Of a stretch of 64,000 nucleotides of DNA, positions 25,503-33,660 are shown piece by piece. Numbering within the stretch: position 1 is the stretch's first letter; each line of letters opens with the position of its first letter. Source of the stretch: Accumulibacter sp. (GTDB lineage: Bacteria > Pseudomonadota > Gammaproteobacteria > Burkholderiales > Rhodocyclaceae). Where the stretch lies: contig JACKLX010000010.1 of assembly GCA_024235695.1 (NCBI GenBank), forward strand, positions 88,100 through 152,099. Reading direction: 5' to 3'. A model generated the notes under the pieces. It ran no database searches, had not been told where the DNA came from, and saw nothing but the letters and a program-made list of their open reading frames with translations. A program made the translations under genes and the position numbers.

Positions 25503-27620
25503 ATGACAAGTACCGTTAGCCACCAGCGCTCGCCGCTGACCCCCGACGTCGGCAGTCCGACGCTGAAAAGCCACCTGACCTTCACGCTCTACGGTGCGAT
25601 CGTCCTGCTGGCGCTGTACACCGTCTTGCGCGTCGCCTTGCTTTTCTACAACCGCGAGCTGATCGGCAGCACGCCGGCGGCAAGCTTCGTCGAGGCGTTC
25701 TACAACGGCCTGCGTTTCGACCTGCGGGTGGTGGTGTACGGCGTCACGCCGCTGCTGCTGGCGCTGCTCAGCGTTCGCGCCATGGCCGCCCGTCGGCTGT
25801 TGTGCTGGTGGCTGACCGCCTTCGCCAGCCTGACCCTGCTGCTCGCCATCAGCGAGCTTGATTTCTATCGCGAGTTTCATCAGCGGCTCAACGGCCTGGT
25901 GTTCCAGTATCTCGAGGAAGACCCCGCGACGGTCGCGAGTATGTTGTGGAACGGCTTCCCGGTCGGCCGTTACCTGCTGGCGTGGGCGGCCGCGACCTGG
26001 CTGCTGGCCAGACTGTTCAAGCGCCTGGAGCTGCTCAGCCGGCCGCCGTCGACGCCATTTGCGCCATTGATTCCATCGCCGGCCGACCAGCAAGGGCAAG
26101 CGCGCCGCGCCGCGCCGAGATGGTACTGGCGGCTCGGCGCGTTGTTGGCGTGTTCGCTGCTCGCCGTGGTCGCCGCCCGCGGCCATCTGCGGCAGGGGCC
26201 ACCGCTGCGCTGGGGCGACGCCTACACCACCGATTCGATGTTCGCCAACCAGCTTGGCCTGAACGGCACCCTGACGCTGATTTCCGCGGCGCAGGCCAGC
26301 TTCTCCTCACAGCGTGGCAACGCCTGGCAGGCGACGATGTCCGACGAACTGGCACTGCAAACCGTTCGCCAACTGCTGCTGACGCCGCATGACCGGCTGG
26401 TCGATGCCGAAAGCGCGGCGATTCGCCGCGAGTTTACGCCGCCCGCCGACCGTACCCTGCCGATTCGCAACGTCGTGGTGATCCTCATGGAGAGCTTTGC
26501 CGGCCACTTCGTCGGCGCGCTCGGCGGTCGTGGCGAGATCACCCCGCATTTCGATCAGCTGGCGAAGGAGGGCGTCTTGTTCGACCGCTTCTTCTCCAAC
26601 GGCACGCACACGCATCAGGGGATGTTCGCCACCATGGCCTGCTTTCCCAATCTGCCCGGTTTCGAGTACCTGATGCGTACCCCCGAAGGCGCGCACAAGT
26701 TCTCCGGCCTGCCGCAGCTGCTCAGAGCACGCGGTTACGACAACCTCTACGTGTACAACGGCAATTTCCAGTGGGACAACCAGTCGGGCTTCTTCAGCAA
26801 TCAGGGGATGACCGAATTCATCGGCCGCGAGGATTTCGTCGCGCCGGTGTTCATGGACCCGACCTGGGGCGTCTCCGATCAGGACATGTTCGACCGGGCC
26901 GCCAGCGAACTGGCCAGGCTGCCCGCCGACAAGCCCTTCTACGCGCTCCTGCAGACGCTCTCCAACCACACTCCCTACGCGCTGCCGAAAGACCTCCCGG
27001 TGCCGGCGGTGAGCGGTCACGGCAGCATCGACGAGCACCTGACGGCGATGCGCTACGCCGACTGGGCGCTCGGCCAGTTCTTCGAGAAGGCGCGCAAGGC
27101 GCCGTACTTCAAGGATACCCTGTTCGTCCTCGTTGGCGACCACGGCTTTGGCAGCGAGCAGCAGCTCACCGAGATCGACCTCTTCCGCTTCAACGTGCCG
27201 CTGTTGCTGATCGCGCCGGGGATTCAGGAGAAATTCGGCAGCCGCAACCACAACGTCGGCACGCAGGTCGACATCGTGCCGACGATCATCGGCCGCCTGG
27301 GCGGTACGGTGCGCCATCAATGCTGGGGGCGCGACCTGCTCAACCTGCCCGATGGCGACCTCGGCGTCGGCGTGATCAAGCCCTCGGGTGGCGAGTTGAC
27401 GGTCGCGCTGCTGACGGCGCAGCGCATCCTGATCGAGCCCAGGGGCTTCGAGCCGCGCCTTTACAGCTACCAGCTCGGCGCCGATCCGAAAGCCGAACGG
27501 ATTGCGATCGATCTCGCCCCGGAGTTGAAAACGAATCTCGAGGCTTTCCTGCAAATCGCCACCCGGAGCCTGCTGGAAAACACCGCCGGCGTCGAAGACG
27601 CGATGTCGCACAAACGCTGA
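25503..27620 (+). CDS. LtaS-like phosphoglycerol transferase / sulfatase-fold membrane protein
   Basis: A 705-residue protein with an N-terminal membrane domain of five helices (about 20-225) and a periplasmic alkaline-phosphatase/sulfatase-fold domain. Metal and nucleophile motifs are visible: ILMESFAGHF, SNGTHTHQGMFATM (Thr nucleophile region), TWGVSDQDMFDRA and LVGDHGFGSE. In Gram-positives LtaS builds lipoteichoic acid from phosphatidylglycerol. In Gram-negatives the family (OpgB-like) adds phosphoglycerol to periplasmic glucans or other glycans. It sits between a GT87 enzyme and the Ara4N operon, consistent with envelope decoration. Confidence 0.85.
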   Translation: MTSTVSHQRSPLTPDVGSPTLKSHLTFTLYGAIVLLALYTVLRVALLFYNRELIGSTPAASFVEAFYNGLRFDLRVVVYGVTPLLLALLSVRAMAARRLLCWWLTAFASLTLLLAISELDFYREFHQRLNGLVFQYLEEDPATVASMLWNGFPVGRYLLAWAAATWLLARLFKRLELLSRPPSTPFAPLIPSPADQQGQARRAAPRWYWRLGALLACSLLAVVAARGHLRQGPPLRWGDAYTTDSMFANQLGLNGTLTLISAAQASFSSQRGNAWQATMSDELALQTVRQLLLTPHDRLVDAESAAIRREFTPPADRTLPIRNVVVILMESFAGHFVGALGGRGEITPHFDQLAKEGVLFDRFFSNGTHTHQGMFATMACFPNLPGFEYLMRTPEGAHKFSGLPQLLRARGYDNLYVYNGNFQWDNQSGFFSNQGMTEFIGREDFVAPVFMDPTWGVSDQDMFDRAASELARLPADKPFYALLQTLSNHTPYALPKDLPVPAVSGHGSIDEHLTAMRYADWALGQFFEKARKAPYFKDTLFVLVGDHGFGSEQQLTEIDLFRFNVPLLLIAPGIQEKFGSRNHNVGTQVDIVPTIIGRLGGTVRHQCWGRDLLNLPDGDLGVGVIKPSGGELTVALLTAQRILIEPRGFEPRLYSYQLGADPKAERIAIDLAPELKTNLEAFLQIATRSLLENTAGVEDAMSHKR

Positions 27621-27666
27621 ACCTGCCCGCTGCCTGGCATCGCGGCGGCCTGGCGCGGTGTCGCCT

Positions 27667-28251
27667 TCACCGTCCTGGTCCGGTCGCGGTCGACCGGGGT
27701 GGTCGCCGCGCGCGATGCCGCCGCCACAGCCAGAACGCCAGGCCAGACGCCACGATGACCGCCAGTACCAGTTCCTCGACGGACTTCAGGTCGTCGATCA
27801 CGGCGTTGATCGCGGCCCCGAAGGCGTATCCGGCGCCACTGATCAGCGCCGCCCAAAGCGCCGCACCGGCGACGTTGAGCAGCGCGAAGCGCAGCAGCGG
27901 CACCTTGCTGGCGCCGAGCAGCAGCGGGCCGGCGATGCGCAGGCCGTAGAGGAAGCGCACGCCGAGGATGAAGATCACGTCGTGCGCTTGCAGCAGCCGA
28001 TCGATGCGCGGCTGCTGCAGCGCCAGCGCCGGGAAGCGCTGCAGCAGCGCCGCCCCCTGCCAGCGACCGAGCAGAAAGGCGATCTGGTCGCCCAGCGTCG
28101 CGCCAAGCATTGCCACCAGGGCCACCAGCCGCCAGTCGAGCAAGCCGCGGTGGGCGGCAAAGCCGGCGGCGATCAGAATCGTCTCGCCTTCGAGCAGCGT
28201 GCCGACGAAGACGGCCAGATAGCCGTAAGAGGCGACGAAGGCGCTGATCAT
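27667..28251 (-). CDS. DedA family membrane protein at the end of the arn operon
   Basis: A 194-residue DedA/VTT protein with GTLLEGETILIAAGFAA (acidic residues in the first re-entrant region), LGDQIAFLLGRW and VRFLYGLRIAGPLLLG (conserved Arg residues). DedA proteins are undecaprenyl-phosphate or phospholipid flippases. In Burkholderia a DedA member is required for Ara4N lipid A modification and polymyxin resistance (established for that genus). Here it starts 64 nt after arnD on the same strand, so a role in recycling or supplying the lipid carrier for this pathway is a reasonable inference. Confidence 0.83.
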   Translation of the reverse strand: MISAFVASYGYLAVFVGTLLEGETILIAAGFAAHRGLLDWRLVALVAMLGATLGDQIAFLLGRWQGAALLQRFPALALQQPRIDRLLQAHDVIFILGVRFLYGLRIAGPLLLGASKVPLLRFALLNVAGAALWAALISGAGYAFGAAINAVIDDLKSVEELVLAVIVASGLAFWLWRRHRARRPPRSTATGPGR

Positions 28252-28315
28252 CGCTGCTCGCCTTGGCGGTGCCGGCCGACCCGGGTGTCGCTTGCGGCTG
28301 GCAGCTCGGCCGCCT

Positions 28316-29239
28316 TCAGACGACGCGCCTGGCGAGGAACTCGTCGCCCTGCAGCAGCAGTTCGCCCGAGCGGCCCGGCACGGTGCCCCAGACGACCTCG
28401 TGGCGTGGCAGTCGGTCGAGGTCGAGCCGATCGCGGAGGGCGCGCAGGGTGCTCAGCGCATAGCCTTGCTGCCGCCAACCGAGCAGCAGCTTGTCGAGTA
28501 CCGGCAGCAGTTTCATGCCCTCGAGCTCGGCGTGCAGGGTGAACACGTGGCCGCTGGCGGGAGCCTCGCTGGTCAGCGCCAGCAGGTGTTGGTGGACGTT
28601 GCCTTCGTCGATGCCGTCGATGCCGATCAGTTCGTCGAGCGTCGGCAGGGTCGTCGGCAGTTGCGGGCAGTTCACGATTTCGGCGTTCCACACCGGCATG
28701 AAGGGGTGGCTGCCGCGGCAGTCGGAAGCATGGCTGAATCCCAGGCGCTGCGTCAGACGCAAGGCCTGTCCGTTCATCTGCCAGCCGGCAGCGCCATGGA
28801 CGGTCGCCGACTCGCCGAAGATCTCCCGGTAGCGCCCGCCGGCGAGGTCCATTTCGCGTTCGGTCCAGCGAACGTTGGCGCGACGCACGCCGTCCTGCCA
28901 GCGGATATGGTCCCAGCAGTGAATGCCGGTTTCGAAACCGGCATCGCGGACGCCGCGCAGGATGTCGGCGCAGCGGCGGCCGATATCCGGGCCCGGCAGT
29001 AGCGTGCCGTACAGCAGCGTCTTCAGGCCGTAGTGCGAGACCACCGAGGTTCGCGACACTTTTTGCATGAAGCCGCGCCGGAAGGCACGTTTGATCGCGC
29101 GACCGGTGTGGTCGGGCCCGAGCGAGAACAGGAAGCTGGCGTTGGCGTCGTGCTGGCGCAACAGGTCGACCAGACGCGGCACGCCGATCAGCGTGCCGCG
29201 GTAGGTGTCGACGTCGATCTTGAGGACCAGCGCGGGCAT
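28316..29239 (-). CDS. arnD: 4-deoxy-4-formamido-L-arabinose-phosphoundecaprenol deformylase
   Basis: A 307-residue NodB-fold polysaccharide deacetylase of the ArnD type: KIDVDTYRGTLIGVPRLVDLL at the start, FLFSLGPDHTGRAIKR, and metal ligands in ETGIHCWDHIRWQD. It removes the formyl group from undecaprenyl-phosphate-Ara4FN at the cytoplasmic membrane. The start is ATG 29239, directly after the decarboxylase gene (5 nt gap). Confidence 0.92.
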   Translation of the reverse strand: MPALVLKIDVDTYRGTLIGVPRLVDLLRQHDANASFLFSLGPDHTGRAIKRAFRRGFMQKVSRTSVVSHYGLKTLLYGTLLPGPDIGRRCADILRGVRDAGFETGIHCWDHIRWQDGVRRANVRWTEREMDLAGGRYREIFGESATVHGAAGWQMNGQALRLTQRLGFSHASDCRGSHPFMPVWNAEIVNCPQLPTTLPTLDELIGIDGIDEGNVHQHLLALTSEAPASGHVFTLHAELEGMKLLPVLDKLLLGWRQQGYALSTLRALRDRLDLDRLPRHEVVWGTVPGRSGELLLQGDEFLARRVV

Positions 29240-29244
29240 CGCCC

Positions 29245-30288
29245 TCAGTCCATCAACTGGCGGGCGGCGGCGACGTCGCTGCGGTAGGCGTCGAAGATGC
29301 CGCGCAGCGCGTCCGCGAAGCTGACCGTCGGCTGCCAGTCGAGGTCGGCCATGGTGTTGGCGATCTTCGGCACGCGGTGCTGGGTGTCCTGGTAGCCCTT
29401 GCCGTAGTACTCGGCAGAAGTGGTCTCGAGCACCTTCACCCGCGCTGCGGATTCGGCGTATTCCGGGTACTGCCTGGCGAGGTCGAGCATCAGCGTCGCC
29501 AGCTCGCGGATCGAGTAGTTGTTCTGCGGGTTGCCGATGTTGTAGATCTTGCCGTTGGCGACGTCGTCCGGGTTGTCGATGATCTTCATCAGCGCATCGA
29601 TGCCGTCGCTGACATAGGTGAAGGAGCGCTTCTGGGTGCCACCGTCGACCAGCTTGATCGGTTCGCCGCGAACGATGTGGCCGAGGAACTGGGTGATCAC
29701 CCGCGACGAGCCTTCCTTTGGCGTGTGGATCGAATCGAGCCCGGGGCCGATCCAGTTGAACGGCCGGAACAGCGTGTACTGCAAGCCCTCCTGCTGGCCG
29801 TAGGCGTGGATCACGCGATCCATCATCTGCTTGGCGCAGGCGTAGATCCAGCGCGGCTTGTTGATCGGGCCGTAGATCAGCGGCGAGCTTTCCGGGTCGA
29901 ATTCGGGGTCCTGGCTCATCCCGTAGACTTCCGACGTCGATGGGAAGACGACCCGTTTCTTGTACCTGACGGCGTGGCGGATGATCGGCAGGTTGGCCTC
30001 GAAGTCGAGCTCGAAGACGCGCAGCGGTTCGGTGACGTAGGTCGCCGGCGTGGCGATGGCGACCAGCGGCAGGATCACGTCGCACTTGCGGACGTGGTAC
30101 TCGATCCACTCCTTGCTGATCATGATGTCGCCCTCGAAGAAATGGAAGCGCGGATCGTCGAGCAGGTCGGATACCCGTTCGCTGTTGATGTCCATGCCGT
30201 AGACCTGCCAGTCGGTGCTGGCCAGGATCCGTTGCGAGAGGTGGTGACCGATGAAGCCGTTGACGCCGAGAATGAGAACTTTTTTCAT
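29245..30288 (-). CDS. arnA: UDP-glucuronate decarboxylase, ArnA C-terminal-domain type
   Basis: A 347-residue short-chain dehydrogenase-fold enzyme. It starts MKKVLILGVNGFIGHHLSQRIL (NAD-binding GxxGxxG) and has the catalytic motif SEVYG with INKPRWIYACAKQMMDR (YxxxK). The long conserved region IYGPINKPRWIYACAKQ is characteristic of ArnA decarboxylases, which oxidise and decarboxylate UDP-GlcA to UDP-Ara4O. In E. coli this is the C-terminal half of bifunctional ArnA; here it is a separate gene. ATG 30288 is followed by the family start. Confidence 0.9.
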   Translation of the reverse strand: MKKVLILGVNGFIGHHLSQRILASTDWQVYGMDINSERVSDLLDDPRFHFFEGDIMISKEWIEYHVRKCDVILPLVAIATPATYVTEPLRVFELDFEANLPIIRHAVRYKKRVVFPSTSEVYGMSQDPEFDPESSPLIYGPINKPRWIYACAKQMMDRVIHAYGQQEGLQYTLFRPFNWIGPGLDSIHTPKEGSSRVITQFLGHIVRGEPIKLVDGGTQKRSFTYVSDGIDALMKIIDNPDDVANGKIYNIGNPQNNYSIRELATLMLDLARQYPEYAESAARVKVLETTSAEYYGKGYQDTQHRVPKIANTMADLDWQPTVSFADALRGIFDAYRSDVAAARQLMD

Positions 30289-30293
30289 GAGGA

Positions 30294-31232
30294 TCAGACC
30301 AGAAGAGGGATGGGGTTTTGGCCCAGTCGGGCAGGCAAGGCGGCGGGGGCGATGGCCTCGCCGTCCAGTTCGAGCGCAAGGATTCGCAGCACGCCGCCGT
30401 CGGCACAACGGGCCAGCAGCCGGTTTCCTTCGGCATACAACTCGGGTCCGGCGCTGTGCGGCCGGGCGTCACGCGGCCGCGCCAGACTGCGGCTGATGAC
30501 GATGCGCCGGTTGCCGAGTTCGAAGAAGGCACCCGGGTACGGCGGCGCAACGGCGCGGATCAGGTTATGCACCACGGCCGCCGGCTGCCGCCAGTCGATG
30601 CGACCATCCTCGGCCTGGCGGCCGCCGAAATAGCTGCCGGCGCCGAGCTCGGGCAGCAGCAGCGGCGCGGTGCCGGCGAGCAACTCGGGCAGCACCCGGT
30701 CGAGCAGCAGCTCGGCGGCCACGGTGACCTTGGCGAAGACCTCGCCAGCCGTGTCGTCGGGCAGGATCGGCACCGCCTGGCGGCCGACGATCTCGCCGGC
30801 ATCGGGCTTTTCGACCATCCGGTGCAGGGTCGCGCCGGTTTCCCGCTCGCCGTGGATCAGCGCCCAGTTCACCGGCACGCGGCCGCGGTAGCGCGGCAGC
30901 AGCGAGCCGTGCATGTTGTAGCCACCGTGGGTGGCGAGCGCCAGCAGCGCCGGCGAGAGCATCAGCCGGTAATAGAAGGAGAAGAAGAAAGCGGGCTGCA
31001 GTGCCTGAACGCGGGCGATGAACTCGGGGCTGTTGGGGTCCGCTGGCGTGGCGACCGGCAGGTCGTAGTCGCCGGCCAGGTCGGCCACCCGTTCGAACCA
31101 GATGTTCTCGGCCGGATTGTCGCGGTGGGTCACCACCAGCGCCACGTCCACGCCGTGCGCCAGGAGAACGCGCAGGCAGCGCGCGCCGACGTTGTGGTAG
31201 GCAAAGACCACCGCCCGCGGCGGCGGCGTCAC
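30294..31232 (-). CDS. UDP-Ara4N formyltransferase, ArnA N-terminal-domain type
   Basis: A 312-residue formyltransferase starting at GTG 31232, which overlaps the arnC stop (GTGA). Visible motifs are VVFAYHNVGARCLRVLL, the active-site region NMHGSLLPRYRGRVPVNWALIHG (Asn, His) and MVEKPDAGEIVGRQ. The C-terminal OB-like domain (Fmt_C type) follows. It uses 10-formyl-tetrahydrofolate to formylate UDP-Ara4N. With the next gene it replaces the fused E. coli ArnA, and the gap between them is only 5 nt. Confidence 0.88.
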   Translation of the reverse strand: MTPPPRAVVFAYHNVGARCLRVLLAHGVDVALVVTHRDNPAENIWFERVADLAGDYDLPVATPADPNSPEFIARVQALQPAFFFSFYYRLMLSPALLALATHGGYNMHGSLLPRYRGRVPVNWALIHGERETGATLHRMVEKPDAGEIVGRQAVPILPDDTAGEVFAKVTVAAELLLDRVLPELLAGTAPLLLPELGAGSYFGGRQAEDGRIDWRQPAAVVHNLIRAVAPPYPGAFFELGNRRIVISRSLARPRDARPHSAGPELYAEGNRLLARCADGGVLRILALELDGEAIAPAALPARLGQNPIPLLV

Positions 31233-32167
31233 GGCTGACGTTCCAGTACCGCGTCGATCAGGTAGCGCGGCCGGTGACGCACCTGCAGATAGACCCGGCC
31301 GACGTACTCGCCGAGCAGGCCGATACCGAACAGCGCCAGGCCGATCAGGAAGAACATCAGCGCGAAGAGGGTGAACAGCCCCTCGGCTTCGGGGCCGACG
31401 ATCAGGCGGCGAACGATCAGCAGTACGAACAGGGCCGCCGAGCCCAGCGAGACCAGGATGCCGAGCATCGAGAACCATTGCAGCGGCACCAGGGAAAAGC
31501 CGGTCATCAGGTCGAAGTTGAGGCGGATCAGGCTGTAGATCGAGTACTTGGACTCGCCGGCGGCGCGCTCCTCGTGCTCGACGATCACTTCGGTCGGCCT
31601 GGCGGCAAAGGTATAGGCCAGCGCCGGGATGAAGGTGCTGACTTCCTTGCACGAATTGATCGTCTCCACCACCCGCCGCGAATAGGCGCGCAGCATGTTG
31701 CCCTGGTCGGTGATGCGGATGCGGGTAGTCTTCTCGCGCAGGTGGTTCATCAGCCTCGAGGCGGCGCTGCGAAAAGCGTTGTCCTGGCGCTGGCGGCGGA
31801 TGCTGCCGACGTAGTCGTGGCCCTCGTGCATCTTGGCGATCACCTTGCGGATCTCTTCGGGGGGATTCTGCAGATCGGCGTCGAGGGTGACGATGATCTG
31901 GCCACGGGCGTATTCGAAGCCGGCCAGGATCGCCATGTGCTGGCCGGCGTTGGCGGCCAGCAGGATGACCCGGGTGACCTCGGGGCGCTGCTCGAACTGC
32001 TCGCGCAGCAGCGCCGCCGAGCGGTCGCTGCTGCCGTCGTTGATGAAGATCACTTCGTAGCTCGTGCCGAGCGCGTCGAGCGCCGGGTAGAGGCGGGCGA
32101 AGAGCGGTGGCAGGCCGTCCTCTTCGTTGTACACGGGGATCACGACGGAGATCTCGGGAATGATCAT
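31229..32167 (-). CDS. arnC: Undecaprenyl-phosphate Ara4FN transferase
   Basis: A 312-residue family 2 glycosyltransferase: ISVVIPVYNEEDGLPPLFARL, INDGSSDRSA, TLDADLQNPPEEI (the DxD region), then two C-terminal transmembrane helices (about 225-295). It ends RVYLQVRHRPRYLIDAVL, as in ArnC/GtrB-type enzymes. It loads Ara4FN onto undecaprenyl phosphate. It overlaps the formyltransferase start by 4 nt. ATG 32167 is the first start compatible with the domain. Confidence 0.9.
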   Translation of the reverse strand: MIIPEISVVIPVYNEEDGLPPLFARLYPALDALGTSYEVIFINDGSSDRSAALLREQFEQRPEVTRVILLAANAGQHMAILAGFEYARGQIIVTLDADLQNPPEEIRKVIAKMHEGHDYVGSIRRQRQDNAFRSAASRLMNHLREKTTRIRITDQGNMLRAYSRRVVETINSCKEVSTFIPALAYTFAARPTEVIVEHEERAAGESKYSIYSLIRLNFDLMTGFSLVPLQWFSMLGILVSLGSAALFVLLIVRRLIVGPEAEGLFTLFALMFFLIGLALFGIGLLGEYVGRVYLQVRHRPRYLIDAVLERQP

Positions 32168-32178
32168 CGGTTTATCGC

Positions 32179-33291
32179 TCAGGGTTTGAGGACGGCACGC
32201 AGGGCGCGGCAGACGCGGTCGACGTCGGCCTCGCTCATCGCCGGGAAAAGCGGCAGTGTAACGGTTCTGGCGCCGACGCTCTCGGCATGCGGGAACTGGC
32301 CGGCCCTGAAACCCAGCCCGCGGTAGAGCGAGAAGAGGTGCAGCGCCGGGTAATGGACGCCGACGCCGATCCCCTGTTGGCGCATCGCGGCGATGAAAGC
32401 GCCGCGGTCGCAAGCCGCCGGCAGCAGCGGCTGGAACATGTGCCAGTTGCAGTTGGCGAAGTCGGCCGGCGGCAGCTCGAGTGCCAGCGCCGGATCGAGT
32501 CGTTCGAAGTAGAGCCGTGCCAGCGCCCGGCGTCGGGCAGTGAATTCGTCGAGGTGCCTGAGCTGTCCGAGGCCGACCGCGGCGGCGACGTCGGTGAGAT
32601 TGAACTTGCCGCCGAGCAGGTCCACGTCCATGCTGCCGTCGGCAAAGCGCTGGACGCCCTGCAGGCGCCGTCGCTCGCACAGTGCCGGATCGATGTCTGC
32701 CGGCAGCACCAGCGCGCCGCCCTCGCAGGTCGTCAGGTTCTTGTTGGCGTGGAAGCTGAAGGAGACGAAGTCGCCGCTGCTGCCGATCGCCTTGCCGTTC
32801 CACGAGGCGCCGATCGACTGCGCGGCGTCCTCGACGACACGCAGCCGGTGCCGCCCGGCGATCGCATAGAGCCGGTCGCGGTCGACCGGCAGGCCGGCCA
32901 GGTCCACCGGCATCAGCGCGCGGGTTCGCGGCGTGATCGCCGCCTCGATGCGTTCGAGGTCGATGTTGCGCGTCGCCGGGTCGATGTCCACCAGCACCGG
33001 CGTCGCGCCGACTTCGAGAATCACGTTGGCCGTCGCCACCCAGGTCAGCGGCGTCGTGATCACCTCGTCGCCGGCGCCGATTCCGGCCAGGCGCAGCGCC
33101 ACTTCCAGCGTCGCGGTGCCGGAGTTGAAGGCGCGCACCGGGCGACCGCCGCAGAGCTCCGCGAGCGCCGCTTCGAAAGCCTGCACCTTCGGGCCGCTGG
33201 TGATCCAGCCCGAGCGCAGCACCGCGCAGACCGCGGCGATCGTCTCCTCGTCGATCGACGGGCGGGTGATCGGCAGCAGCGGTGCGCTCAC
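32179..33291 (-). CDS. arnB: UDP-Ara4O aminotransferase
   Basis: A 370-residue PLP-dependent DegT/DnrJ/EryC1 aminotransferase: LPITRPSIDEETIAAV at the start, SGTATLEVALRLAGIGAGDEVITTP, VEDAAQSIGASWNG and the PLP lysine in FSFHANKNLTTCEGG. It makes UDP-Ara4N from UDP-Ara4O and glutamate. The start is GTG 33291, overlapping the arnE/F stop by 4 nt. Gene order here (T, E/F, B, C, formyltransferase, decarboxylase, D) differs from the enteric BCADTEF order. Confidence 0.92.
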   Translation of the reverse strand: MSAPLLPITRPSIDEETIAAVCAVLRSGWITSGPKVQAFEAALAELCGGRPVRAFNSGTATLEVALRLAGIGAGDEVITTPLTWVATANVILEVGATPVLVDIDPATRNIDLERIEAAITPRTRALMPVDLAGLPVDRDRLYAIAGRHRLRVVEDAAQSIGASWNGKAIGSSGDFVSFSFHANKNLTTCEGGALVLPADIDPALCERRRLQGVQRFADGSMDVDLLGGKFNLTDVAAAVGLGQLRHLDEFTARRRALARLYFERLDPALALELPPADFANCNWHMFQPLLPAACDRGAFIAAMRQQGIGVGVHYPALHLFSLYRGLGFRAGQFPHAESVGARTVTLPLFPAMSEADVDRVCRALRAVLKP

Positions 33292-33659
33292 GAGTTGGCC
33301 ACCAGCACGACGCCGATGATGATGAAAGCGATGCCGAGCATCTTCTGCAGCACGAGAATCTCGCCGAACCAGTAGTGGGCGATCAGCGCGTTGACGACGT
33401 AGCCAATCGACAGCATCGGGTAGGCGATGCTCACCGGCACGCGCGACAGCGCCATGATCCACACCACCACGCTGATCGCGTAGCACGCCAGGCCGCCGAT
33501 GATCGCCGGCTGGCCGGCGATCTTGATGCCGATCGGAATGACGTTGGCGAGCGCGAAGTCGAAGTGGCCGACGGCGTTGGTGCCGGCCTTGAGCAGCAAC
33601 TGCGCCGCGGCGTTGAGCAGCACCCCGGTGAGGACCAGGGAAAAGGCGATGGGGGTCAT
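33288..33659 (-). CDS. SMR-type Ara4N-phosphoundecaprenol flippase subunit
   Basis: A 123-residue protein with four transmembrane helices of the small multidrug resistance/EamA fold: LLNAAAQLLLKAGTNAVG, CYAISVVVWIMALSRVPVSIAYPMLSIGYV and GIAFIIIGVVLVANS. In enterics the flippase is two such proteins, ArnE and ArnF. Only one is present in this operon, so it may work as a homodimer. It is flanked tightly by arnT and arnB. Confidence 0.82.
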   Translation of the reverse strand: MTPIAFSLVLTGVLLNAAAQLLLKAGTNAVGHFDFALANVIPIGIKIAGQPAIIGGLACYAISVVVWIMALSRVPVSIAYPMLSIGYVVNALIAHYWFGEILVLQKMLGIAFIIIGVVLVANS

Positions 33660-33660
33660 G